Positions 36,081 through 43,143 of a DNA stretch of 64,000 bases are shown piece by piece. Both the position numbers and the translations under genes were made by a program. Position 1 is the stretch's first letter; every line of letters begins with the position of its first letter. Under the pieces are notes generated by a model. The model worked only from the letters and a program-made list of their open reading frames with translations, had not been told where the DNA came from and did not search any database. The stretch is from Kiritimatiellota bacterium B12222 (GTDB lineage: Bacteria; Verrucomicrobiota; Kiritimatiellia; SS1-B-03-39; UBA6053), in NCBI GenBank assembly GCA_029719485.1, contig CP120722.1, positions 1,674,001 to 1,738,000 on the forward strand, in the 5' to 3' direction.

Positions 36081-37034
36081 TCATAAGATCTTAATTACGT
36101 TCTCCCCCGACAGTTTTCCATTTTGAATGGTAATCTTTTGATTAGAGGGAGCTTTGAACACTTTTCTCTTAGCGTCTCCAGTAAATCCACGTATTTCACC
36201 TACCATATATATACCATCAGCCATTCCATATAGAAAAATTTTATCCCCCTCGAGAGCCAGATTTAGGCTGCCACCTTTTCCGTCAGGATAACTGCTAAAT
36301 TCGACAGTTATGAATCTGTAGGATGATGGCGAGTTAGCCGAATCATCAGTGACCAACAACTTGTCATCAGGCCCGATAATTGAAAGTGAACCGTTATATT
36401 TTAACAAATTGATGGTGAATGTATTTGCACCACTCATCAATTCAGCAAACATAACTTCTTCATTTAATCTGGATACTTTTATATCTGTTGTGTAGATTTT
36501 GATTCTATTAGGGGCAACCCCCAGTAACTTAGGGTACACAAAACCGTCAATATCAGTGTGGAGGCGAACCTGATTGGAGGCGACCTCACTGTTCAAGAAG
36601 CTGGCCCTTCTGTTTGGATTCATCGGTTGTTCATTAATCCAAAAACAAACCTCGATTCCTGAAACTCCATGACCCTTATCGTCCACAAATTTTATAGACG
36701 GTTGATGTTCTGAAACCGGCAGTAAGGTTACCCTGCGTTCATCATCACCGGCAACCTCAAAGGTTTCATTGAATTCGTCGCCCCGGGCATGATGCATGAA
36801 GACGGTATACTTTCCCTTAGGTAAATTCACATCATATGCTGTTCCGTCAAATAGACCCGAATCCACAACCTGCCCTTCCTTGTGCGAATAAACAGCGTAG
36901 CGGACTTCCGTTCTGTTTTCAAAAAGGAACTTCACATTAAATGTCTCTGGATTTTCAAGATCATTCTTTGTTCCGCACCCTGTTAAACTGAGCACGGTGA
37001 GCAGTGAAATGAAAAGGCAAATTGTTTTGTTCAT
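36081..37034 (-). CDS. Cassette 45 large lipoprotein
   Basis: 317 residues, the longest intact cassette product here. The lipobox is LSLTGC (cysteine about residue 20). The mature part contains repeated beta-sandwich-like segments, including GTAYDVNLPKGKYTVFMHHA and IKFVDDKGHGVSGIEVCFWI, of the kind seen in carboxypeptidase-regulatory or Ig-like surface domains. Unknown role, probably periplasmic or surface. Start at 37034 gives the signal peptide; an upstream TTG at 37058 lies in attC. Confidence 0.78.
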   Translation of the reverse strand: MNKTICLFISLLTVLSLTGCGTKNDLENPETFNVKFLFENRTEVRYAVYSHKEGQVVDSGLFDGTAYDVNLPKGKYTVFMHHARGDEFNETFEVAGDDERRVTLLPVSEHQPSIKFVDDKGHGVSGIEVCFWINEQPMNPNRRASFLNSEVASNQVRLHTDIDGFVYPKLLGVAPNRIKIYTTDIKVSRLNEEVMFAELMSGANTFTINLLKYNGSLSIIGPDDKLLVTDDSANSPSSYRFITVEFSSYPDGKGGSLNLALEGDKIFLYGMADGIYMVGEIRGFTGDAKRKVFKAPSNQKITIQNGKLSGENVIKIL

Positions 37035-37041
37035 GTTTCTG

Positions 37042-37100
37042 TTCAACGCCCAAGTCAAGCGAACCGCGTACTCGCGGTTCGCTTAGACGCATTGTTCGGT
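37042..37100 (-). repeat. attC of cassette 44
   Basis: Class D: TCAAGCGAACCGCG/CGCGGTTCGCTTAGACGC. Seven bases match the cassette start (GTTCGGT). Confidence 0.9.
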
Positions 37101-37101
37101 T

Positions 37102-37329
37102 TTAATCTATGTTTAAAATGGGTGCATCAAGTATTGGGTTACTGCCTATCCGATTTGGCGGGACGTCCCAATACTGTCCTGTTTTTGTGTCGATCAACGT
37201 CATCCTATTGTTTTCTCTTTGGACAAGTTCAAAGCGCCCAACTTGGCTTGAACGTTGGGGCATACTTATGATGAAAGCTCCTATAATAATTGCTACTGCA
37301 ACGCAGATGAGTCCTATTTGATTTTTCAT
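37102..37329 (-). CDS. Cassette 44 small membrane-anchored protein
   Basis: 75 residues: one membrane segment (QIGLICVAVAIIIGAFIISM) and a short polar tail with RMTLIDTKTGQYWDVPPN, a strand-turn-strand motif common in short exported proteins. AAGGAAG stands 5 bases before the ATG, a proper ribosome site inside the cassette. Function unknown. Confidence 0.72.
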   Translation of the reverse strand: MKNQIGLICVAVAIIIGAFIISMPQRSSQVGRFELVQRENNRMTLIDTKTGQYWDVPPNRIGSNPILDAPILNID

Positions 37330-37352
37330 TTTCTTCCTTTTGTTAAGATCTT

Positions 37353-37412
37353 ACCGAACGTCTAGGAGCTGCGGACCGAGCTTGCGAGGTTCGCAGGCAC
37401 CTCTGGTTGACC
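37353..37412 (-). repeat. attC of cassette 43
   Basis: Class A: GCGGACCGAGC/GCGAGGTTCGCAGGC. Translated at its left side as the end of the cassette gene. Seven bases match the cassette start (GTTGACC). Confidence 0.9.
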
Positions 37413-37805
37413 CGTACTTTCTATCAAATCTACCATTTCTTCAAATGTAAACACTTCCTCCCTACCAAATAGATCGTCTGGGAGTACAACCGAAAATTCG
37501 CACTCGATTGCCATAATCAACTCGATTTCACTCAAATCACCAACCTCTAACTCTCCAATGACAAACCAAGGGTCGTTCGGGGCAAACTCAAGATCGATTC
37601 CCCAGCAATAATTTTTAATGAGGTTGGAAATTGTATTTGCGATTCTTTTTCTTTTCTCTGTTCCCCAAAGAGCTTGAGAAACCGGACCGCGTTCTCTCAC
37701 TTGCTCTTTAATCGATTTTCGATACGCCCGCCAAGGACAAAAGATTCTGTGAATTGAATGTTTTGGAATTTGTCCATTTTCGAATGGGGATTCGATTGCC
37801 TTCAT
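37362..37805 (-). CDS. Cassette 43 acyl-carrier-like protein lacking the attachment serine
   Basis: 147 residues, cytoplasmic. Residues 80-130 (EVGDLSEIELIMAIECEF, then VVLPDDLF and FTFEEMVDLI) follow the helical pattern of acyl carrier proteins, but the residue matching the phosphopantetheine serine is Asp or Gly. Function unknown; it could be a carrier-like regulatory domain. The last residues (ANLASSVRSS) are encoded by attC. ATG 12 bases after the recombination point, no clear ribosome site. Confidence 0.6.
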   Translation of the reverse strand: MKAIESPFENGQIPKHSIHRIFCPWRAYRKSIKEQVRERGPVSQALWGTEKRKRIANTISNLIKNYCWGIDLEFAPNDPWFVIGELEVGDLSEIELIMAIECEFSVVLPDDLFGREEVFTFEEMVDLIESTGQPEVPANLASSVRSS

Positions 37806-37811
37806 TTAATA

Positions 37812-37868
37812 GGTCAACGTTTAGGCAACTGGACCGACGTAGGAGGTTCAGTTGGCCGCATGGTTCTG
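37812..37868 (-). repeat. attC of cassette 42
   Basis: Class C: CAACTGGACCGACG/GGAGGTTCAGTTGGCC. Seven bases match the cassette start (GTTCTGC). Confidence 0.9.
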
Positions 37869-38231
37869 CTTTTCGAGTTTTATTTCTTTAATTTCTACGG
37901 TTTCATCTCTGAAAACATTAAAATATTTTCTAACAGTCTTATATTCAGATAATGATGCTTCCAAGTTATAAGAGTACATTCGGTCTCCAAGTGGCATTGA
38001 AAACATCTTCCGAAATTCAGTTCCATGTGTTTCAAATCGACCATCTGGTCCAGAGGTTGCAGTTGTTTCTGGATAGTCAATGATCATCAAATTCACCCCG
38101 GAGATAGGGTCGCCAGTTTCATCATCCACTACGCGTCCTGTCACACTCGGAACCTTCACAGTATACGGAATCATACAACCAGAAAGTAATATGGATATTG
38201 GAAGCAGTAAAAATATTCGTGGTTTAGACAT
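37848..38231 (-). CDS. Cassette 42 lipoprotein with carboxypeptidase-regulatory-like domain
   Basis: 127 residues. Lipobox LLSGC (cysteine about residue 18), then TGRVVDDETGDPISGVNLMI, a CarboxypepD_reg-type beta-sandwich start, and TSGPDGRFETHG. Such domains occur in outer-membrane and surface proteins. The start codon lies only 6-9 bases inside the cassette, with no ribosome site of its own. The stop codon is inside attC. Confidence 0.75.
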   Translation of the reverse strand: MSKPRIFLLLPISILLSGCMIPYTVKVPSVTGRVVDDETGDPISGVNLMIIDYPETTATSGPDGRFETHGTEFRKMFSMPLGDRMYSYNLEASLSEYKTVRKYFNVFRDETVEIKEIKLEKQNHAAN

Positions 38232-38233
38232 CA

Positions 38234-38293
38234 TGCAGAACGTCAAGTCAAGCGGACCGCGTACCCGCGGTTCGCTTAGACGCATTGTTATGA
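38234..38293 (-). repeat. attC of cassette 41
   Basis: Class D with the stem CGGACCGCGTAC/CGCGGTTCG. Seven bases match the cassette start (GTTATGA). Confidence 0.9.
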
Positions 38294-38306
38294 CTATTTG
38301 TTCCCA

Positions 38307-38591
38307 TTATACTGCTCCGATTCGAAAGGAAAGATTCGACAAAAAGAGAATGACCAATCCGGCCAATATGGTTAAGGAAACTAAACGAACCAGCGATTTC
38401 GGTGATGTTCGATACTCCCACAGTATCCAAAGCAATGAACATGCTATGAGAGGCATGAAAATGTAGATTCCTGCTTCTGCAACTGAGTCATAATGAATGC
38501 TTCCGAAAAAGAAGTTTAGTATCAAGACTACAAAATATATTCCCAGGAGGATTGAGGGACTCACAGCAGATATACGTTTTCGATTACTCAT
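38307..38591 (-). CDS. Cassette 41 three-helix membrane protein
   Basis: 94 residues with three predicted membrane segments (ILLGIYFVVLILNFFFG, GIYIFMPLIACSLLWILW, LVSLTILAGLVILFLSNL). The ATG is bases 3-5 of the cassette (TTATGAG), so the recombination core is part of the initiation region and the upstream attC must supply any ribosome site. Function unknown. Confidence 0.7.
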   Translation of the reverse strand: MSNRKRISAVSPSILLGIYFVVLILNFFFGSIHYDSVAEAGIYIFMPLIACSLLWILWEYRTSPKSLVRLVSLTILAGLVILFLSNLSFRIGAV

Positions 38592-38646
38592 AACGTCTTA
38601 ACGCTGCGGAGCGAGTACTCTCGGTTCGCAGGCGTTTTTGGTTATC
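38587..38646 (-). repeat. attC of cassette 40
   Basis: Class A: GCGGAGCGAGTAC/CTCGGTTCGCAGGC. Eight bases match the cassette start (GTTATCAT). Confidence 0.9.
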
Positions 38647-38960
38647 ATTTTTTTGTTTTTTCGATGCATATAAAACCTGATACTTACAATGCCGATGAAG
38701 AATGCGCTTGTAAACAATGCAACGTTTCGACGTTTTAGCAATTCGTGATATGCCCATTCGTGATAGCCTTCAGTTTTAATATATGGAACCGGATCTACAA
38801 GGGTAATCAGATTGTGAGACTGTATGTATTCCATTATTTCTTCTGCGGAACGGCTGGTGCCTAAAATTGGCCCCAGCATGGGACTAACGACCCAGGCTGG
38901 TACCAGTAAAATATATAGCCAGATGACTATTCCGACTGCAATTCTACGATTCGTCTTCAT
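38598..38960 (-). CDS. Cassette 40 two-helix membrane protein
   Basis: 120 residues. Two membrane segments (AVGIVIWLYILLVPAWVV and NVALFTSAFFIGIVSIRFYM) enclose a roughly 50-residue external loop. The final residues NACEPRVLAPQR come from the attC stem. ATG 7 bases after the recombination point. Function unknown. Confidence 0.7.
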   Translation of the reverse strand: MKTNRRIAVGIVIWLYILLVPAWVVSPMLGPILGTSRSAEEIMEYIQSHNLITLVDPVPYIKTEGYHEWAYHELLKRRNVALFTSAFFIGIVSIRFYMHRKNKKMITKNACEPRVLAPQR

Positions 38961-39020
38961 ATGATAACGTCCAAGTTAAGCGGACCGTGTATTCACGGTT
39001 CGCTTGGACGCATTGTTGAA
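38961..39020 (-). repeat. attC of cassette 39
   Basis: Class D variant with stem CGGACCGTGTAT/TCACGGTTCG. Seven bases match the cassette start (GTTGAAC). Confidence 0.9.
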
Positions 39021-39033
39021 CTCATTGTTTGTA

Positions 39034-39501
39034 TTACCAAGCAGACCCACGATTGATCATCCATTTACCGTTTACCAGTTTCAAAGAGTAGTACTTTTTG
39101 CTCTTAAAGTAAACATGCCACCACCCTGATTTTCCTCTATACATTGCATCGATATCAGAAACCTTAAGATATTTCATTTCGTTACAGTAAGCTACGAAAT
39201 CCCCTGTCTCACCATAACTGTAGTCACCTTTTATGATCCAAAGTGACTTGGCATCATCATACTGTTCTTCGTGGATAAGGTTAATAAAATGGATGATAAT
39301 GTTAGCAGGCTCATTGCCATCGACATCCTTAGGTGGTGTCCACCATTTTGCCTTAATCTCAGGGTGAGTACTATTTTCCGCACGGTCAAAAGATTTGGAT
39401 ACTTCCTGCTTTTCCGCTTTTGGCCCCGCGTCAGAAGAGTCGTCTTTAGAACTACATCCCATTAAGATAATAAGGCTGTATATTGTTATGATTTTCTTCA
39501 T
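39034..39501 (-). CDS. Cassette 39 lipoprotein, NTF2/DUF4878-like
   Basis: 155 residues. Lipobox LILMGC, a serine/aspartate-rich linker, then a domain with NIIIHFINLIHEEQYDDAKS and YYSLKLVNGKWMINRGSAW, the helix-then-strand pattern of NTF2-like lipoproteins such as DUF4878. Probably periplasmic; function unknown. Confidence 0.75.
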   Translation of the reverse strand: MKKIITIYSLIILMGCSSKDDSSDAGPKAEKQEVSKSFDRAENSTHPEIKAKWWTPPKDVDGNEPANIIIHFINLIHEEQYDDAKSLWIIKGDYSYGETGDFVAYCNEMKYLKVSDIDAMYRGKSGWWHVYFKSKKYYSLKLVNGKWMINRGSAW

Positions 39502-39503
39502 CT

Positions 39504-39558
39504 GTTCAACGTTACCCTGTCCGGACCGACGAAGGAGGTTCGGACAAGGGGGTTGTTC
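39504..39558 (-). repeat. attC of cassette 38
   Basis: Class E: CCCTGTCCGGACC/GGTTCGGACAAGGGG. Six bases match the cassette start (GTTCTC). Confidence 0.88.
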
Positions 39559-40009
39559 TCTGAGCTTTCGCTCTCTGTTTTAAAACGAAGGCTATCACAA
39601 TAGTTGTCACGAAACCAGCTAATGGAATTCGTTCGGGATGAATCTGGCTCCAAAACAGGGTAAAGGAGCGGGCAGGCAAGATTCCCGACACTATTTCAAC
39701 ACCTGAATGAATATTAGTGCGAAGCACCAATCCCGAGAGGATTCCGGCAACAATGGATAAGGCAATCACGGCCGAGGTTTTTCTAAAATTTTTGAGCACA
39801 AAGGCCAAGACAGGAAATGCGGCAAAGTAGACAGCTAGCGAAATAGTGTAAAGCAACCACATGTTCATTGGGGAGGAAGCGGAACCGGCCACGACTTCGA
39901 CTCCGTGAGGAATGAGAAAGTTTGTAATCGGCTTGAGCGTCACGTATGCGATAGGAAGAGCCAAAAGAAAGAAGAGCAAAGAGCAAATTATATATGTTGA
40001 TTTTTTCAT
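39512..40009 (-). CDS. Cassette 38 four-helix membrane protein
   Basis: 165 residues with four predicted membrane segments, starting IICSLLFFLLALPIAYVTL. The tail EPPSSVRTG is the translated attC stem, and a near-identical tail occurs on cassettes 7 and 13. Function unknown. Confidence 0.7.
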   Translation of the reverse strand: MKKSTYIICSLLFFLLALPIAYVTLKPITNFLIPHGVEVVAGSASSPMNMWLLYTISLAVYFAAFPVLAFVLKNFRKTSAVIALSIVAGILSGLVLRTNIHSGVEIVSGILPARSFTLFWSQIHPERIPLAGFVTTIVIAFVLKQRAKAQRTTPLSEPPSSVRTG

Positions 40010-40017
40010 CTTCGTTT

Positions 40018-40074
40018 GGAGAACGTTTTAAACCACCGGACCGACGAAGGAGGTTCGGTGGGTTTTATGGTTCT
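40018..40074 (-). repeat. attC of cassette 37
   Basis: Class B: CCACCGGACCGACG/GGAGGTTCGGTGGG. Five bases match the cassette start (GTTCT). Confidence 0.9.
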
Positions 40075-40097
40075 GCGATTGATATTTGTAGATCAAT

Positions 40098-40535
40098 TTA
40101 TTTTATAGGCTTTGGTAACACTCGGAACGTAATTTCAGATGTTTTAAAGTTTTCGCCTTCCCAACGCACTTTGTAGATGCCTGAATTCGTAAAGTAGTTT
40201 CCCATAGCATAAGTGAACACAATAGAACCTCCAGGCGGTAAAGCATTATAATTCATTGAACGAGGGCCGTTAGCAACGATGAAGCTCCACGCCTCTAATT
40301 CTTTACCGTTGATAAACAAGCGGGAAGAATCAGTCTCTGGGTTAACGGTTGTCTTACCGTCATTGACCAACGCAAAGAAAATCTGCAAGTTTTCAGTGCT
40401 GTTGCTTTGAAACACTGGCTTGGTCACACTGACAGCAGCCCATAATTTAATTTTTTCGTTTACTTCATCCGCACGGGACAAAAAGAAAGAAAAAAAGAGA
40501 AATGCGCTGCTTATTATTACCGTAATTTTTTTCAT
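40098..40535 (-). CDS. Cassette 37 secreted beta-sandwich protein
   Basis: 145 residues. Signal peptide ITVIISSAFLFFSFFLSRA, then an Ig-like pattern: NLQIFFALVNDGKTTVNP, PPGGSIVFTYAMGNYF and SGIYKVRWEGENF. It resembles the architecture of cassette 4 (57244-57678). Periplasmic; ligand unknown. Confidence 0.72.
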   Translation of the reverse strand: MKKITVIISSAFLFFSFFLSRADEVNEKIKLWAAVSVTKPVFQSNSTENLQIFFALVNDGKTTVNPETDSSRLFINGKELEAWSFIVANGPRSMNYNALPPGGSIVFTYAMGNYFTNSGIYKVRWEGENFKTSEITFRVLPKPIK

Positions 40536-40565
40536 TATTTAGAAACTTCCTTTCGATCTTCACGT

Positions 40566-40622
40566 AGAACGTCTAGGCGTTGCGGACCCGAAGTATGAGG
40601 GTTCGCAGGCGCCACTTGTTGG
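40566..40622 (-). repeat. attC of cassette 36
   Basis: Class A: GCGGACCCGAAG/ATGAGGGTTCGCAGGC. Five bases match the cassette start (GTTGG). Confidence 0.9.
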
Positions 40623-40627
40623 AAAGT

Positions 40628-41083
40628 TTAATCAAAAATGATGATGGTGTACAGCCTTTCGTCGTCTGTATCGATGGGTGAGTCTCCGGGATAATCCTCA
40701 TCGTTCGCGATCTCATTTTCTTTTTTATCCTCCAAAATTATAGATTTCACAGACACAGCAAATATGAATTGACCGGCATGGGTTGGAACACCTGAAATCT
40801 CTGCATAATCATTACCCTTCTCTCGGTGAACGTTAAACAGCGTCCCAGGAGGGATTGTTCCGTCAGCTAAGCTGAATCGATAGTCAAAACTATCATCATT
40901 CGGGTTGTTTTTCACTTCGGCTGTAATCCGAAATAGGTACGATACGCCTACTTTTCCCTCTGGTGGTTGTGCGTTGGATATTCGGACACGATCTGCAAAG
41001 GCGGAATCGACAACGTTTTCAAAATCACAACCTGACAACATTAGGGTGCTTAGGATGAGAAAGAATTTGATCTGTCTATTCAT
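40628..41083 (-). CDS. Cassette 36 lipoprotein with putative Ig (He_PIG) domain
   Basis: 151 residues. Lipobox LMLSGC with Asp at +2. The mature protein reads ISNAQPPEGKVGVSYLFRIT, then SLADGTIPPGTLF and ISGVPTHAGQFIFAVSV, the classic layout of a He_PIG-type Ig fold (LPPGL...GTP...AG...F). The short C-terminus is acidic (DEDYPGDSPIDTDDE). Start at 41083 gives the signal peptide. Confidence 0.8.
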   Translation of the reverse strand: MNRQIKFFLILSTLMLSGCDFENVVDSAFADRVRISNAQPPEGKVGVSYLFRITAEVKNNPNDDSFDYRFSLADGTIPPGTLFNVHREKGNDYAEISGVPTHAGQFIFAVSVKSIILEDKKENEIANDEDYPGDSPIDTDDERLYTIIIFD

Positions 41084-41090
41084 ATAGATT

Positions 41091-41147
41091 GCCAACGTCT
41101 CAAACCACCGGACCGAGGCACGAGGTTCGGTGGGTTTTATGGTTATC
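41091..41147 (-). repeat. attC of cassette 35
   Basis: Class B, part of the duplicated 317-base cassette and identical to the attC of cassette 26. Seven bases match the cassette start (GTTATCA). Confidence 0.92.
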
Positions 41148-41412
41148 AAGTGGGTTCATTATAGGGCGGTAAACATAATAAGTGTGAGTATAGTGGTATG
41201 AATAACCACCGGCATAAAGAGCACAAAACGCACAATCTTTGAGCCCCGGTAATTGCCAAATCCTATCCAGCAGAGCACACACGAGGTTAACCGAGGTGCA
41301 ATCAATGGCCAAGGCATTGGAATTGTCAGAGTGTACGGGAAATATGGTATAAACGAAATCAGAATTCCGACACCCAACAGGATAAGAGATATTTCATTTT
41401 TCTTCATGATAA
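41096..41412 (-). repeat. Duplicated cassette, copy 2 (cassette 35)
   Basis: Exactly one cassette unit, cut between AA and CG at both ends. Base-by-base comparison with 44575-44891 found no difference over 317 bases, while the neighbours on both sides differ. Confidence 0.93.
41159..41407 (-). CDS. Cassette 35 small membrane protein (duplicate of cassette 26)
   Basis: 82 residues with two or three membrane segments (ISLILLGVGILISFIPYFPY, PLIAPRLTSCVLCWIGF, IVRFVLFMPVVIHTTILTL). Identical to the product at 44638-44886. The ATG is 5 bases inside the cassette, so each copy has a different upstream leader, from the attC of its own neighbour. Function unknown. Confidence 0.78.
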   Translation of the reverse strand: MKKNEISLILLGVGILISFIPYFPYTLTIPMPWPLIAPRLTSCVLCWIGFGNYRGSKIVRFVLFMPVVIHTTILTLIMFTAL

Positions 41413-41464
41413 CGTCCAGGCAACCGGACCGTGTACTCACGGTTCGGTTGGCCTTATTGTTGAA
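41407..41464 (-). repeat. attC of cassette 34
   Basis: Class C with CAACCGGACCGTG/CACGGTTCGGTTGGCC. Eight bases match the cassette start (GTTGAAAT). Confidence 0.9.
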
Positions 41465-41766
41465 ATTTCCGAACTCGATTCACATCTCTTTTTATCCATA
41501 AACTGACCTAGTGCTAAGAAAGCACAACCCCCAAAAAGAAAAAAGGGTTCTATCCCGTTTGCCGTCAAATAGCGGAGGGTGATTTTACCGGCAAACACTT
41601 CTAAGATTTCATCTATTCGTTCATCGTTCACCGTCTCATTCTGAAGTATTCGAGTGTATGCCTGAATCAAGTCGCTGTGAGAATTGTCGACAGTTAAGAT
41701 CCGTACGCCACCAATAACGAGTGCGCTGAAAAGGAATGCCCATCCTATACCTGTAGGTTTGTTCAT
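41437..41766 (-). CDS. Cassette 34 membrane protein
   Basis: 109 residues. Two membrane segments (GIGWAFLFSALVIGGVRIL and IEPFFLFGGCAFLALGQFM) flank a charged loop. The last residues IRPTEP are read from attC. Start at 41766 gives the first membrane segment. Function unknown. Confidence 0.7.
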   Translation of the reverse strand: MNKPTGIGWAFLFSALVIGGVRILTVDNSHSDLIQAYTRILQNETVNDERIDEILEVFAGKITLRYLTANGIEPFFLFGGCAFLALGQFMDKKRCESSSEISTIRPTEP

Positions 41767-41776
41767 ACTTTTATAT

Positions 41777-41833
41777 TTCAACGTCAAGTCAACTGGACCG
41801 ACGTAGGAGGTTCAGTTGGACGCATTGTTCGGT
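41777..41833 (-). repeat. attC of cassette 33
   Basis: Hybrid of classes: TCAACTGGACCGACG/GGAGGTTCAGTTGG stem (C) with a GACGCATTGTT end (D). Seven bases match the cassette start (GTTCGGT). Confidence 0.9.
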
Positions 41834-41910
41834 ATTTGTCGTGAAACTCGCATTTGTAGCCATTGCAATCACTCTAGTCGTTCTTTGTATCTCAGTTGAT
41901 ATGAGATCAT

Positions 41911-42180
41911 TCATGATCTCGGGAGAAGCCATGATAAAAAAGAAACAATCAGCGCCACGATCGAAATTCCAATTGCTATCCAGACCGTCCAATGTGGCTT
42001 CTTTGAGTTGATCCCATGTAAATCAGACATGCGAGAATTTGCCATCTTCCAGTAATTATTGGATGGAGAGCATCCTGCTATAAACTCACGAACCTCATCT
42101 TCGTTTGCTGAGTTGATCCACGGCTGTATTTCGGATTTCCCGCAGTTCAGGATTTCTGTTGGTGTCTTTCTTGGTTTCAT
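41911..42180 (-). CDS. Cassette 33 tail-anchored-like protein
   Basis: 89 residues. A polar N-terminal part (EVREFIAGCSPSNNYWKMAN) and one C-terminal membrane segment (VWIAIGISIVALIVSFLSWL). ATG at 42180 preferred to a GTG at 42189 that lies on the recombination core. Between the stop and attC are about 80 noncoding bases. Function unknown. Confidence 0.68.
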   Translation of the reverse strand: MKPRKTPTEILNCGKSEIQPWINSANEDEVREFIAGCSPSNNYWKMANSRMSDLHGINSKKPHWTVWIAIGISIVALIVSFLSWLLPRS

Positions 42181-42186
42181 TTTGTT

Positions 42187-42245
42187 CACCGAACGTCAAG
42201 TCAAGCGGACCGCGTACCCGCGGTTCGCTTGGACGCATGGTTGAC
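42187..42245 (-). repeat. attC of cassette 32
   Basis: Class D: CGGACCGCGTAC/CGCGGTTCGCTTGGACGC. Seven bases match the cassette start (GTTGACT). Confidence 0.9.
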
Positions 42246-42309
42246 TATTATTTTGATCATATTTTTTTCAGGTGTCATAGATTTTCGTTTTTTCTTCTTG
42301 AACGGGTGC

Positions 42310-42438
42310 TTATTCGAATGGGGATAAATCGGTATCGGGATCGCAATCGGGATCGGTATCGAAAAACGGTGCAAATCGGCTTCTCATGTCTTCGGTTTCG
42401 ATTCCGATTGCGATCCCGATACCGATGCCGAGCTTCAC
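42310..42438 (-). CDS. Cassette 32 low-complexity microprotein
   Basis: 42 residues if started at the GTG at 42438 (a TTG lies one codon earlier). It reads KLGIGIGIAIGIETED, then a middle RSRFAPFF, then DTDPDCDPDTDLSPFE. The GI-rich and DT/DP-rich parts are the two arms of one inverted repeat read in the same frame. AAGGAAGG precedes the start. The frame is also open upstream to the cassette edge. It may be a real small protein or a coding-compatible DNA repeat. Confidence 0.45.
   Translation of the reverse strand: MKLGIGIGIAIGIETEDMRSRFAPFFDTDPDCDPDTDLSPFE
42328..42426. repeat. 23-base inverted repeat inside cassette 32
   Basis: Arms 42328-42350 and 42404-42426 are perfect inverted copies built from ATCGGTATCGGG-type units, with a 53-base spacer. 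The arms consist of reiterated GATCGG/GGTATC hexamer-like units. It could form a strong hairpin in RNA or single-stranded cassette DNA, competing with attC folding. Confidence 0.8.
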
Positions 42439-42462
42439 CAATTCCTTCCTTTTCTCTTCCCA

Positions 42463-42519
42463 GTCAACGTTAAGTCAAGCGGACCGAGTTTACGAGGTTC
42501 GCTTGGACGCATTGTTCAA
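42463..42519 (-). repeat. attC of cassette 31
   Basis: Class D: TCAAGCGGACCGAG/GAGGTTCGCTTGGACGC. Eight bases match the cassette start (GTTCAACT). Confidence 0.9.
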
Positions 42520-42650
42520 CTTATTTCGCTATTCTTTCTTTCCAGCGTGTTAGCTATTCGTTTAAGTGAGGTCATGACTGACTGAGCAATGTACAGGAGG
42601 TAAATCGCAAGAGCTATTTTTAGAATGCTGAATATAAAGTATGATGTCAT
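42516..42650 (-). CDS. Cassette 31 single-pass microprotein
   Basis: 44 residues: MTSYFIFSILKIALAIYLLY forms a membrane segment, followed by a polar tail with KRIANTLERKNSEIS. GGGAGAAT stands 5 bases before the ATG, a good ribosome site, and the TGA stop overlaps the attC core. Shorter than most gene finders report, yet it fills its 167-base cassette. Function unknown. Confidence 0.65.
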   Translation of the reverse strand: MTSYFIFSILKIALAIYLLYIAQSVMTSLKRIANTLERKNSEIS

Positions 42651-42678
42651 AAGTATTCTCCCAGTTAATTTTCATCAG

Positions 42679-42734
42679 TTGAACGTTTAAGGCAACTGGA
42701 CCGACGTAGGAGGTTCAGTTGGCCGTATTGTTCA
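42679..42734 (-). repeat. attC of cassette 30
   Basis: Class C: CAACTGGACCGACG/GGAGGTTCAGTTGGCC. Seven bases match the cassette start (GTTCAAT). Confidence 0.9.
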
Positions 42735-42739
42735 ATACA

Positions 42740-43081
42740 CTAATCGCTAGACCATATTTTTTTTCGAATAACGATACTCTTATAAAACCAAATACAAGAA
42801 AAGTATCCTTTACCTTCTTTGGGTTTACTCCAGAGGAGTTGTTCTCGGTTCTGTTTATCCTCAGAATACCACCAAATTTTGTTCTCGAGTGGGGGGCCAA
42901 GTATGAGAAATACTTCATCTTTGGTCATTCCCTTTTCAATCTGTTTCCAGTTGCGACTAGAATACCCATCTCCGTAAATTGTCTCCCCTTCCATAGACCG
43001 CACGAATAAATATCCGCCGATCATCACTAATCCTAGGAGCGTCAAAAGAGTCCTGATCAAAATATTTGGTTTTCGTTTCAT
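42740..43081 (-). CDS. Cassette 30 BamE/SmpA-like membrane-anchored protein
   Basis: 113 residues. One membrane segment (ILIRTLLTLLGLVMIGGYLF) and a domain with WKQIEKGMTKDEVFLILGPP, the signature start of BamE/SmpA-like folds (KGMTKDEVxxxLGxP), followed by WWYSED. In E. coli the fold belongs to outer-membrane assembly; here the role is unknown. AGG lies 4 bases before the ATG. Confidence 0.78.
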   Translation of the reverse strand: MKRKPNILIRTLLTLLGLVMIGGYLFVRSMEGETIYGDGYSSRNWKQIEKGMTKDEVFLILGPPLENKIWWYSEDKQNREQLLWSKPKEGKGYFSCIWFYKSIVIRKKIWSSD

Positions 43082-43087
43082 CCTACA

Positions 43088-43143
43088 TTGAACGTTTAAG
43101 GCAACTGGACCGACGAAGGAGGTTCAGTTAGCCTCATTGTTCT
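43088..43143 (-). repeat. attC of cassette 29
   Basis: Class C, same as cassette 30 apart from a G-A change in the loop and GTTAGCC for GTTGGCC. Seven bases match the cassette start (GTTCTCC). Confidence 0.9.

Noticed and set aside
35399..36094. Plus-strand 231-codon frame across cassette 46
   Set aside because: It runs through an attC and opposite a minus-strand gene with ribosome site and membrane segment; a shadow frame.
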